Below are positions 1 to 6,839 of a stretch of 28,097 nucleotides of DNA, piece by piece. Position numbers and translations under genes: made by a program. This DNA is from HRBIN01 sp038891515 (lineage in GTDB: Archaea > Thermoproteota > Nitrososphaeria_A > Caldarchaeales > Caldarchaeaceae), in assembly GCA_038891515.1 (NCBI GenBank), contig JAWAEB010000013.1, positions 1-28,097 on the forward strand, written 5' to 3'. The first letter of the stretch is position 1; the number at the start of each line of letters is the position of its first letter. The notes under the pieces were generated by a model that was given only the letters and a program-made list of their open reading frames with translations, searched no databases and had not been told where the DNA came from.

Positions 1-2
1 TG

Positions 3-395
3 CATGGAATGCCTAAGCTATCAGGGCCGATGAGGCAGCAGATGAGGGGTGGGATGGCGCAGCTCGGGATACCTAGCCCATTGTTCGACCTTGCGGGCTT
101 GCTTGAAGTGGTCGGCGGCATAGCTTTGATACTGGGTGTTTTGACACGCGTAGCCGCCTTGCTTTTCGCCATTGAGATGGTTGGAACAACAGCCCTATAT
201 CTGTCTAAACTGGGAAAGATTATCCCCCCTCCTGAGATGCTTCATCAAATGGTTTCGGGTTCCCGACGTTTCATGAGAGGGTTTATGGCAGGTGTCGGGG
301 GATGGGAGTTAGACCTCCTAATCTTAGGTGTGGCGTTGCTTCTACTTACCACAGGTGCTGGGCAGATATCGATTGATGGCCTTCTAGGTTTATAA
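3..395 (+). CDS. DoxX-family membrane protein (5' end outside window)
   Basis: The frame is open to the left edge, and the codons before the first ATG (position 9) read H-G. The visible N-terminus is therefore HGMPKLSGP, which matches the conserved HG-x-PKL-x-GP segment that follows the first helix in DoxX proteins. The true start lies outside the window. Two or three further hydrophobic helices are visible (LFDLAGLLEVVGGIALILG, the following VAALLFAIEMVGTTALYL, and LDLLILGVALLLL). DoxX proteins are small four-helix membrane proteins linked to thiosulfate:quinone oxidoreductase in Acidianus and to redox stress elsewhere; the substrate here is unknown. An A/T-rich stretch (391-402) follows the stop. 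The family call is good and the function is open. Confidence 0.8.
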   Translation, partial: HGMPKLSGPMRQQMRGGMAQLGIPSPLFDLAGLLEVVGGIALILGVLTRVAALLFAIEMVGTTALYLSKLGKIIPPPEMLHQMVSGSRRFMRGFMAGVGGWELDLLILGVALLLLTTGAGQISIDGLLGL

Positions 396-866
396 TTTAT
401 AATCCCTGTATATTTACAGGACGCACGTCGTCTGTTGAGCTTTTGCTAACAGCCGACTCGTAACTATTATGCTGCTGTTCACCCAGCTTTCTCCACTGTA
501 CCAGTCTGGAAAACTGTGGATAAACCACATTACAAACAACTCGCTAAGCGCTGTTTTGACAGGGTGGACGTCAAGGCATACCTGTCTCACCAGCCTATGT
601 ATTGGTCTTGGCCATTTCAAGTATTGTGTTAGCGGGTGAAAAAGCAGCCACAATCTATTCCGTTAAGCTTACATCCACCGCTGTTCAGGTTTTATCCTTA
701 CCTGCTCTGGCCAGCACATCTGTGTTCAACTTGAGTACTCATCATGGTTGCGTTATCAGGTGTTTTAGCGATACTGTTTGTGAGAAGTAGCTAGTTAACA
801 TCCATCTCAAAAAGGAGGAGATAATGTCTCCGATGAAACGACCCACATCAAACCCAGTCGTCAGAG
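396..866. other. Gene-poor stretch, about 470 bp
   Basis: The only open frames here (414-653 minus, 602-790 plus) have low-complexity, unfamiliar translations and no promoter or ribosome-binding context. I see no tRNA, no repeat and no transposase motif. It separates the DoxX gene from the convergent membrane/zinc-ribbon gene and may hold the two 3' untranslated ends. Confidence 0.5.
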
Positions 867-1748
867 CTATTTCTGCTGAATGATTAGGTCTGAGAAGCAT
901 TGGCCGCAGACGAAATTTCTCTCCCCTATTCTGCTAGCCATTGAGAACGGCGCTTTACATACCGGACATCGCAGACCGGTTTCAGCTTTTTTGAAGGAGA
1001 TGCCACATGAGATACAGGTCAACGCGGTAAGCGGTGAAGCAGTTCCACAACCACTGCATATAAGCGCATTGCCTAGGCTAAGAACCTGTATCTGGATAAG
1101 CGGTCCTTGCATAGGCCTTCCAGCAATTGGCTTTTCTTGAGCAGGTGTTCTCAGATGCGTTGTTTGCAATAGTGATGAACGGCTGGGTGAAGGTGGCTGC
1201 AAGGGGTGTGGGGACGATATCCTCAGAGATGCGGTTGCCGACGAGGTTGCTGAAATGAACAGAGATATGCCCGCAACGTAAAGAAGGCTCCCCCACACAC
1301 CTGAAACCCCTCCATGAGGTAAGGCCCCTACAGGTGATAGAGTTAAGACTAGTATGGTTGTCGAGGCTACGCCAACCAAGCTAACAGGCGAGATGTAGAA
1401 AACCATTGTCCCAAGATTTCTAGCAGCAACGATGTATAGCATGGCTTCAAAGATCGAGTAGAACGTCCAAGCAGCGACCGCTATGAATATTGCGGGCTTA
1501 AACGTTTCAGAGAGGGATAGTATGAGTGATATGAAGGTGATGATGCCTAATGTCCAGAGCGCTATGTATGAGTAGCCTAGAAAGCCTAGCCTCTGCCTAA
1601 GTCCAAGCCAACCCAACCCCCTCAAAACAATGGAGATAGGATATGTTACCAGCGAAGGATATAAGACGTAGAGTGTGAACAACGGGATGAAGACGAGTGC
1701 GTTAAACGCTGAGAGGAAATATCCAATAGCCAGCCGCTTCACAGCCAT
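867..1748 (-). CDS. Membrane protein with C-terminal double zinc ribbon
   Basis: This protein has 293 residues. Residues 1-170 contain about five hydrophobic helices, followed by a Ser/Pro-rich linker (about 175-215). The C-terminal cytosolic tail carries two zinc-ribbon knuckle sets: C-x2-C with C-x2-C (CSGCG...CISCG), then CPVC...CGQC. Such helical-bundle plus zinc-ribbon architecture is common among uncharacterised archaeal proteins, and no enzyme motif is visible. A TATA-like element lies at 1779-1791, about 37 nt upstream, so a short leader of roughly 10 nt is likely. It stands alone between two gene-poor stretches. The zinc ribbon could bind nucleic acid or a protein partner; I do not assign a function. 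Confidence 0.75.
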   Translation of the reverse strand: MAVKRLAIGYFLSAFNALVFIPLFTLYVLYPSLVTYPISIVLRGLGWLGLRQRLGFLGYSYIALWTLGIITFISLILSLSETFKPAIFIAVAAWTFYSIFEAMLYIVAARNLGTMVFYISPVSLVGVASTTILVLTLSPVGALPHGGVSGVWGSLLYVAGISLFISATSSATASLRISSPHPLQPPSPSRSSLLQTTHLRTPAQEKPIAGRPMQGPLIQIQVLSLGNALICSGCGTASPLTALTCISCGISFKKAETGLRCPVCKAPFSMASRIGERNFVCGQCFSDLIIQQK

Positions 1749-2521
1749 TCCTTATTCCCTAGCTGTTAATGGGGGACTAATATTTTTTATGACACGTCTG
1801 TACTGTCAACAAGTATTACGCCCCCTCTCTTTGAATCTTGAGGCGGAGCAAGTGTTGACCAATGTGATAGTGTTGATAAAAGGTCTTGGAGGAAGTGTTA
1901 GGCTGAGGTATGCAAGCCATCCATATGTCGAGGGGTTTGTAAACGGTTTGGAGGTGATCCTTATCCCATGTGTCATGGCAACCAGTACCCATCCTTTACT
2001 TCGTCCTTGAAGCTTGAGCCTGTTTTGAGTATGGCTTGGAAAATGTATTTTTCGTGATGTATGCAGCCATGTATCTAACAAGTATTCCCACCTTTACTTT
2101 GAAATAGCAACACGTTTCCGCCCCATCCTTTCAAGCTGTTTTAAGAGCCAGACCTATTTCGGAGCTAAGGTGCAGGCCATCCCGTGGATGCCCCTCGCCG
2201 CCAAAGGCCTATGTCAATGCGTTTAGAACAGAGTCTGTAAAGCACTGTTTGCGTGGATGTGTAAGGCCTGACATCATTGTAACTAGCGTGCTAGTAATTA
2301 ATTGATTGTAGCTGCTTAGAAAGGCAGTTTGCTCGTAGTCCAAGCTCATGGAGACAACATCAACATTTAAGCGGGGCCAATGTTATGGAAGGCAGGTTTG
2401 AGAGAAGACAGCTGAACGACGGAGATTGCGAGTGCAAGCAGCAGATAATAAGAATAATAGGAACATTGAGCGGCGGCTTAACACATGGTTACAGCAGCTC
2501 AATAACTCGCACCAGCAACCC
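1749..2521. other. Gene-poor stretch, about 770 bp
   Basis: It contains the upstream promoter of the zinc-ribbon membrane gene (1779-1791). Several short overlapping frames on both strands (1675-2010 plus, 1806-2081 minus, the 5' parts of 2385-2657 plus) have no recognisable domain. No tRNA, direct repeat or terminal inverted repeat was seen by eye. It may be decayed coding DNA, but I cannot name a parent gene. Confidence 0.4.
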
Positions 2522-2953
2522 TCAGTCTCTAAACCTTCCCAACTTTTTGTCAATAGCTTGGTTGGCCAGTCTGTCTGCCTCACTGTTCTCTACACGCTCC
2601 ACATGGACTATCTTGAATGATGATAGAGCCGAGATCAGCCCTACTGCCTGCCCATAAAGCGTCATGAGCTTCTTGCTCCTCACCTTATACTCACCCCTTA
2701 TCTGCCGGACGAGAAGCTGGCTGTCCGAATAAAAGATAGTCTCCCGAAACCCCATCTCCAAAGCCAGCTCCAAACCCTTAATCAACGCAACATACTCAGC
2801 CTCATTATTCGTCCTCACACCAACATACTCTCCGAACCGCCTCACGACACCATCCATCACCAGGACCACGCCGACCCCTGCATGTCCTGGGTTGCCCCTT
2901 GCGGCACCGTCAATATAGATACGGACAACCCCACTCGAACGGGATTCAGACAG
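2522..2953 (-). CDS. rnhA: RNase HI family protein (ribonuclease H), non-canonical start
   Basis: RNase HI cleaves the RNA strand of RNA:DNA hybrids. The four acidic catalytic residues are visible: D in IYIDGAARGNPG, E in TNNEAEY, D in FYSDSQL and D in NSEADRLAN (residues 15, 53, 77 and 127 counting from the start proposed here). The first canonical start codon in this frame, GTG at 2869, would delete the first strand and its Asp. Upstream the frame is open only to a stop at 2963-2965, and it holds no ATG, GTG or TTG. The only plausible initiator is CTG at 2953, four bases after a GGAG, overlapping the TGA of the uL16 gene. A CTG start or a lost base near the start are the two options. The family call is strong; the start is uncertain. 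Confidence 0.85.
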   Translation of the reverse strand: MSESRSSGVVRIYIDGAARGNPGHAGVGVVLVMDGVVRRFGEYVGVRTNNEAEYVALIKGLELALEMGFRETIFYSDSQLLVRQIRGEYKVRSKKLMTLYGQAVGLISALSSFKIVHVERVENSEADRLANQAIDKKLGRFRD

Positions 2954-3455
2954 TCTTCTCCGTCACCAGCTGCCTCTCCACGATACGGTATTTCTTGGGG
3001 AGCTTCTTGGCAGCCAACTCTAGGGCCTCCCTAGCACTCCTGACTCCATCAGCATAGACCAGCACCCGTAGAACCGGCTCACCCATTTCAACCCTAGCCA
3101 CCCTGCCCACAGGCTTGCCGAAAGCCCTCCTCATACCCTCCTGAAGCCTGTCAGCATGTGCTCCGAAGATCATCTTATTCTCCCTGATGACATGGTGGGG
3201 GTGTGTGGTCACCTCCACGTAGAACTTGTCCACAAGCTTGTCGGTCAGAGCCTTGTTGAGAGCTATTCTCGCAGACTCGATGGCCACATCTCTTATCTGT
3301 AGCGTGGTCTCGGGGACGAGAGTGAGTTCGTGGGTGTAGTCCTGCCTGTAGGCTCCTGCAGTGTACTTGGTTATCCTCGAGGCTGGCGGTCCATGAATAT
3401 ACTCATTCCTGGTATATGTCATGCCGTCAACCCGCCTGTAGTTCTTGGCCTTCAT
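2946..3455 (-). CDS. rpl10e: 50S ribosomal protein uL16 (archaeal L10e)
   Basis: This 169-residue protein matches archaeal/eukaryotic L10e (uL16), which organises the tRNA-binding region of the large subunit. Diagnostic segments are the N-terminal KNYRRVDGMTYTRNEYI, HPHHVIRENKM followed by GAHADRLQEGMRRAFGKPVG, and the C-terminal KLPKKYRIVE. The length is normal for the family. A TATA-like element (3480-3488) lies after the DUF655 stop, about 29 nt before the ATG, so it can be transcribed separately from the upstream eL21-rpoF-DUF655 genes. Its stop codon overlaps the proposed CTG start of RNase HI. Confidence 0.96.
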   Translation of the reverse strand: MKAKNYRRVDGMTYTRNEYIHGPPASRITKYTAGAYRQDYTHELTLVPETTLQIRDVAIESARIALNKALTDKLVDKFYVEVTTHPHHVIRENKMIFGAHADRLQEGMRRAFGKPVGRVARVEMGEPVLRVLVYADGVRSAREALELAAKKLPKKYRIVERQLVTEKTV

Positions 3456-3489
3456 GTCTGAAGACCCATCCAGCCGCCGCTAAATAAGT

Positions 3490-4080
3490 TTATGTGAGTG
3501 AGGGCTCCCTGACGAAAATCCTGTACTTCTCCTCCCTGTTCATCAACTCCTCCTGTATCCTCTTGCTTATGGATTCGGCGGGGTTGAGCAAGCCAGTCCT
3601 CTTCTTTATATCCTCGAAGCTGGTGAAGTATGCGCGCTCTCTCTCCGATAGAAACTTCTGGAGCATCTTCTTACCTATGCCTGGTATAAGCTCCAATGCG
3701 TGTAGACGGGGCGTTATCGGGTTACTCCTATTAAAAAACTCCACGAACCTTCCCTCGTTATCCGCCACCATCTTCTGTATAATCGGCTCAAGGTTGTTAC
3801 GACCGTTATCGGACAGTTCACTCACATCTAGCCGTCTAATGATCCTCAATATCTCACGTGGGACATCACGTCCAATATATACTCGGACTCCTATCTGAGG
3901 CTTGAAACGCTCAGAAACCGCAGCCTCGAGGAGTGTGAAGTACTCCTCTCCAAGAAGGTGGACAATAATTTCGTTTCTGTCAATGGCTACCCTAACATGT
4001 GAAGGTCTCCTCTGGGAGGCTGGGAAGACATCCAGAACATATCCGTAGTCCTCATATCGTTTAGCCTTCAACTTCTGCAT
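3490..4080 (-). CDS. DUF655 protein with helix-hairpin-helix (COG1491)
   Basis: This is a 196-residue archaeal DUF655 protein. The N-terminal half (YEDYGYVLDVFPASQR onward) is an OB-like beta domain. A helix-hairpin-helix follows at about residues 129-146 (LELIPGIGKKMLQKFL), the usual nucleic-acid-binding part of the family. Its biochemical role is not established; in many archaea it sits next to rpoF and eL21, as here, suggesting a role in RNA or ribosome metabolism. A GAGGAG lies about 5 nt before the ATG, so translation inside the operon is Shine-Dalgarno driven. The gap to rpoF is 21 nt. Confidence 0.9.
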   Translation of the reverse strand: MQKLKAKRYEDYGYVLDVFPASQRRPSHVRVAIDRNEIIVHLLGEEYFTLLEAAVSERFKPQIGVRVYIGRDVPREILRIIRRLDVSELSDNGRNNLEPIIQKMVADNEGRFVEFFNRSNPITPRLHALELIPGIGKKMLQKFLSERERAYFTSFEDIKKRTGLLNPAESISKRIQEELMNREEKYRIFVREPSLT

Positions 4081-4101
4081 AGGCTCCTCAGCCCCAGCCT
4101 A

Positions 4102-4458
4102 CTAAACCAGCTCCCCGCTAACCGCCGCCTTCACCAGCTTCACGATACTCTGCATCTTCTCCTCGGAGAAGAGAAGAGAAGCCACAAGCCTCTTGTAGCC
4201 GCTCAATGTAGCCCTCAACTCCTCAACAGTAGTGGGGCATACATCAGCCACCTGCACCGCCTCCTTCCTAGTAAGCTCAAACTCCCTCACCAGCCTCTCA
4301 ACCAGCAGCTCAGCCTGCTCGGCGGAGAGTTGCGAGTAGCGCCTTGCATAGCTGAGAACACGCATCTGAAGCGGGCTCAAGCCAGCCTCATGCTCGCTGA
4401 GAAGCTTGGCCGCTGTGGCCATGGGTATCTCTATCTTGGAGATTATTTTCCTAGGCAT
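4102..4458 (-). CDS. rpoF: DNA-directed RNA polymerase subunit F (Rpb4-like)
   Basis: This 118-residue protein has the Rpb4/RpoF pattern: an N-terminal strand (KIEIPMATAAKLLSE), then an all-helical HRDC-like domain (LSPLQMRVLSYARRYSQLSAEQAELLVERL) and the VADVCPTTVEELRATL segment. It forms the polymerase stalk with RpoE and helps promoter opening. Its ATG overlaps the TAA of the eL21 gene (TAATG), and a strong GGTGGAGG stands just before it, so the two are translationally coupled. The order eL21-rpoF-DUF655 is conserved across archaea. Confidence 0.95.
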   Translation of the reverse strand: MPRKIISKIEIPMATAAKLLSEHEAGLSPLQMRVLSYARRYSQLSAEQAELLVERLVREFELTRKEAVQVADVCPTTVEELRATLSGYKRLVASLLFSEEKMQSIVKLVKAAVSGELV

Positions 4459-4754
4459 TATGCCTCCACCAAGGGTCTGATATGATCGGGCATAACCGAT
4501 ATCTTCTTGGGTTTATCCCCTTGGAAAACCTCCAGTATATATCCTCTCCCCCTCCTCTCCAGTATCCGACCCACCAGCCCGTTGTATCTTCTATGGGGCA
4601 TGCCACGGTGGACGCTCGGCTCAATAATCACAACAACCCTGTCACCCACCCTGTAGTCCCTGAGATAGATGTCAGGGATAGGGCCGCTTCTGGAGCCGTG
4701 CTTCCTAGTGAGGAGACTTCTAGTCTTCCTCCTAAATCCGCTCGACTTCGGCAC
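4458..4754 (-). CDS. rpl21e: 50S ribosomal protein eL21 (L21e)
   Basis: This 98-residue protein contains the L21e signatures: SSGFRRKTRSLLTRKHGSRSG at the N-terminus, then YRVGDRVVVIIEPSVHRGMPHRRYNGLVGRI. Family length is 95-100 residues. It starts with GTG, preceded by GAGGA. A TATA-like element at 4788-4795 in the gap to the oxidase gene suggests that the operon begins here and is independent of the respiratory unit upstream. Confidence 0.96.
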   Translation of the reverse strand: MPKSSGFRRKTRSLLTRKHGSRSGPIPDIYLRDYRVGDRVVVIIEPSVHRGMPHRRYNGLVGRILERRGRGYILEVFQGDKPKKISVMPDHIRPLVEA

Positions 4755-4787
4755 TTCCTCGTACCCGTTTTAGTAGCTGACAGCCCC

Positions 4788-4795
4788 CTTATAAC
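4788..4795 (-). promoter_or_regulatory. TATA box for the eL21-rpoF-DUF655 operon
   Basis: The minus strand reads GTTATAAG about 38 nt upstream of the GTG of eL21. That predicts a leader of about 10 nt carrying the GAGGA ribosome-binding site. Confidence 0.5.
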
Positions 4796-4812
4796 CATGC
4801 ACCCACGATAGG

Positions 4813-6309
4813 CTATGGCCCTGTCCTAACCCTAGCCCTGAAAATGTTTAGGATGAAGGCTGCCTGGCCTACCGCTAGGAGTGCGCCGAATATCAAGAGC
4901 CCTGCCATGGGCCAGCTCGAATCAAAGGGTAGTGGGTAGGCCCTCCTCGGGAAGCCCTCGGCTCCCATGTAGGCCATCATGTAGAATATTCCTAGCGCAC
5001 CTAGGGCTGTTAGTATTATGTGAATATAGGCGAGTCTGTTGGATGGATTTCGCCCTGTGAGGAGGCTGTGGCTGTGGTATGCAGCGCCTATCCAGATGAG
5101 GGTCACGGCCAGTAGTATAGTCATGAGGTGGGCTGTGGCGTAGTATGTTCCGTGGAGCCTGTAAGCCCATCCGATCGTTCCCAGTTGCATGGCGGCGAAC
5201 CCGTCCACAATATATATTGTGAAGCCTAGTATGGCTGCGAGTGTTACAGGTGTCAGCCGGAGCCCTTGCTTGTATGAGGTAGCTGAAACGTTGAAGACTG
5301 AGAATGCGGCGGCGAAACCTGTCAGCCAACTTGCGATCTGGCCGGTGTAGCTGAGTCCTGCGGGCTGTGACGTGGGCATGGTGAAGAGGTGGTGGGGGAA
5401 CGCCATGACTGCGGCCGTGGCGTAGAAGATTATGGCGAAGATGCCCAGCTTTTCGCTGTAGAGCCTAGGCTCCACATCCTCGGCCTTCTCCATCCTCAAG
5501 GTATATCTTGGGATGAGCCAGTAGACAGTCCCCAAACCCATTATGCCCATGGCCTCCATTAGGTTGTGGGCCCAGATCCAGAAGGGATAGTTGAAGTTCA
5601 TGGGGTGGAGCACCCAAGCTACCGCCTCGAAGGGTATTAGTCTGATGAGGGTCATGCCTATGAGCGCTGCGGCCAAAAGTATTGCAGATCCCAGCATTGG
5701 TATTATGAAAATGTATGGAAGCATGCTGGCCATGCCTGAGGGGTTGAGCGTTCCCACGAACCTCTCAAGTATCAGGGCTTCCTGAGTCTTGCCGAAGAAG
5801 ATGAGCCGTGATAGAGCGGCTGGGTAGAGGACCACAACCACCGTCACCACGAATATCACACCCCATACGAAGAGTGTCAAAGCATCCACCGTCCAGAGGC
5901 CCCGGAAAGCTCCCACAGCTGGGAGGGGGAACATCAGGGTATAGCTGGTCCTAACACCTAGCCATATGGCAGCGAACATCATTAGAAGACCGAGATTCAA
6001 TAGAAGATATGCCGCTGAGACCAGGGAGCCTCTCACAGGCTTTCCATAGCAGAACCCAGCCCTTAGCAGTGAGAGGGACATCATGAGCTGGAAAAGCCCT
6101 CCAAACGTCATCACAACGCCGTGTAGCGTCATGGTCTGATAGTAGCCTGAAAGAGCTGTGACACTCCAGAGGTGTGATATTACCATGAAGAGTCCTGCCC
6201 CACCGCCCAAGAGAAACCAGAACAGCGAGGTGTAGAACATCAGCTTGGGCATGGTAATCATGTCCGCCAAAGATGTCCTGACAGTCTTGGAAAACGACAA
6301 CCCCCTCAC
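4813..6309 (-). CDS. Heme-copper oxidoreductase subunit I, nitric-oxide-reductase-like active site
   Basis: This 498-residue protein has about 12-13 membrane helices and the heme-copper superfamily ligand set. H63 (TLHGVV) is the helix II ligand of the low-spin heme. H248 and the pair H306-H307 (FPHHLFT) are ligands of the active-site metal, and H394 (ATAHLM) is the high-spin heme ligand. Two positions depart from O2-reducing oxidases. The residue four after H248 is Glu252 (HNLME) where A- and B-type oxidases have the cross-linked Tyr; H-x3-E is the FeB-site pattern of NorB. The position two after H394, normally the second low-spin heme His, is Met396. It starts with GTG overlapping the TGA of the CuA subunit (GTGA), so the two are coupled. 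Membrane-bound NO or O2 reduction is inferred; which one is open. Confidence 0.85.
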   Translation of the reverse strand: MRGLSFSKTVRTSLADMITMPKLMFYTSLFWFLLGGGAGLFMVISHLWSVTALSGYYQTMTLHGVVMTFGGLFQLMMSLSLLRAGFCYGKPVRGSLVSAAYLLLNLGLLMMFAAIWLGVRTSYTLMFPLPAVGAFRGLWTVDALTLFVWGVIFVVTVVVVLYPAALSRLIFFGKTQEALILERFVGTLNPSGMASMLPYIFIIPMLGSAILLAAALIGMTLIRLIPFEAVAWVLHPMNFNYPFWIWAHNLMEAMGIMGLGTVYWLIPRYTLRMEKAEDVEPRLYSEKLGIFAIIFYATAAVMAFPHHLFTMPTSQPAGLSYTGQIASWLTGFAAAFSVFNVSATSYKQGLRLTPVTLAAILGFTIYIVDGFAAMQLGTIGWAYRLHGTYYATAHLMTILLAVTLIWIGAAYHSHSLLTGRNPSNRLAYIHIILTALGALGIFYMMAYMGAEGFPRRAYPLPFDSSWPMAGLLIFGALLAVGQAAFILNIFRARVRTGP

Positions 6310-6839
6310 CCCACTGTGAACTTGCCGATCATGAGGGCGTGGCCGTCACCACAGTATTCAAGGCATCTGATGATATATTCTCCGGGCTGTAGGGTGAGCA
6401 CCAGCCTCTCCCTCATACCCGGCATCAGCATTATTGTGGTTATCAGCCGCCCCTCGGGATCATAGATGCCTACTCCATGCATGGTGTCGGTACTCCATGC
6501 CACTATCTCCGTGGGGGTGTAGGGTGCGAGCCTATCTGCTCCCACTTTGAAGAACCACATCCCAGCCTCAACAGTCAGTGTCTGCGACGGCTCGGTTCCT
6601 GTCTCCACCCCGCCTAACCCGCTGGGCAGCCAGCCTATACTTGCCAGATTTATCACAGCCCACAGACCGCCCACCAGAAGTATCCACAGAACCTCTGAAA
6701 CCCGACCGCCAGACTCCAAGACACCAAGCCTACCACCCCTACGTACCGAGAGGTAGAAGATGAGGAGAAAAGCGACTAGGAACGGTGTGGTCAAGTATAT
6801 CAGGAGAAGAAGGGCTCCTAAACCTGTCCACCACGTCAT
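6306..6839 (-). CDS. Cytochrome c oxidase subunit II-like CuA protein
   Basis: Starting from ATG 6839 this gives 177 residues. Two N-terminal membrane helices (about 5-30 and 48-68) are followed by a cupredoxin CuA domain. All CuA ligands are present: H121 (TMHG), C159, E161, C163, H167 and M170 in the C-x-E-x-C-x3-H-x2-M pattern. It would pass electrons from a donor to the subunit I encoded immediately downstream. I prefer this start because an A/T box (6861-6873) lies 27-28 nt upstream, the spacing seen throughout the window, and because subunit II proteins begin with these two helices. The frame nevertheless stays open upstream through a whole CARF-wHTH regulator, so a fusion product cannot be excluded. 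Confidence 0.85.
   Translation of the reverse strand: MTWWTGLGALLLLIYLTTPFLVAFLLIFYLSVRRGGRLGVLESGGRVSEVLWILLVGGLWAVINLASIGWLPSGLGGVETGTEPSQTLTVEAGMWFFKVGADRLAPYTPTEIVAWSTDTMHGVGIYDPEGRLITTIMLMPGMRERLVLTLQPGEYIIRCLEYCGDGHALMIGKFTVG

Noticed and set aside
1675..2081. Overlapping short ORFs in the gap after the zinc-ribbon membrane gene
   Set aside because: No transposase or other motif, and no terminal repeats; coding status is not supported.
2930..2955. T-loop-like GTTCGAGT segment suggesting a tRNA
   Set aside because: No acceptor, D or anticodon arms are found, and it codes for the N-terminus of RNase HI.
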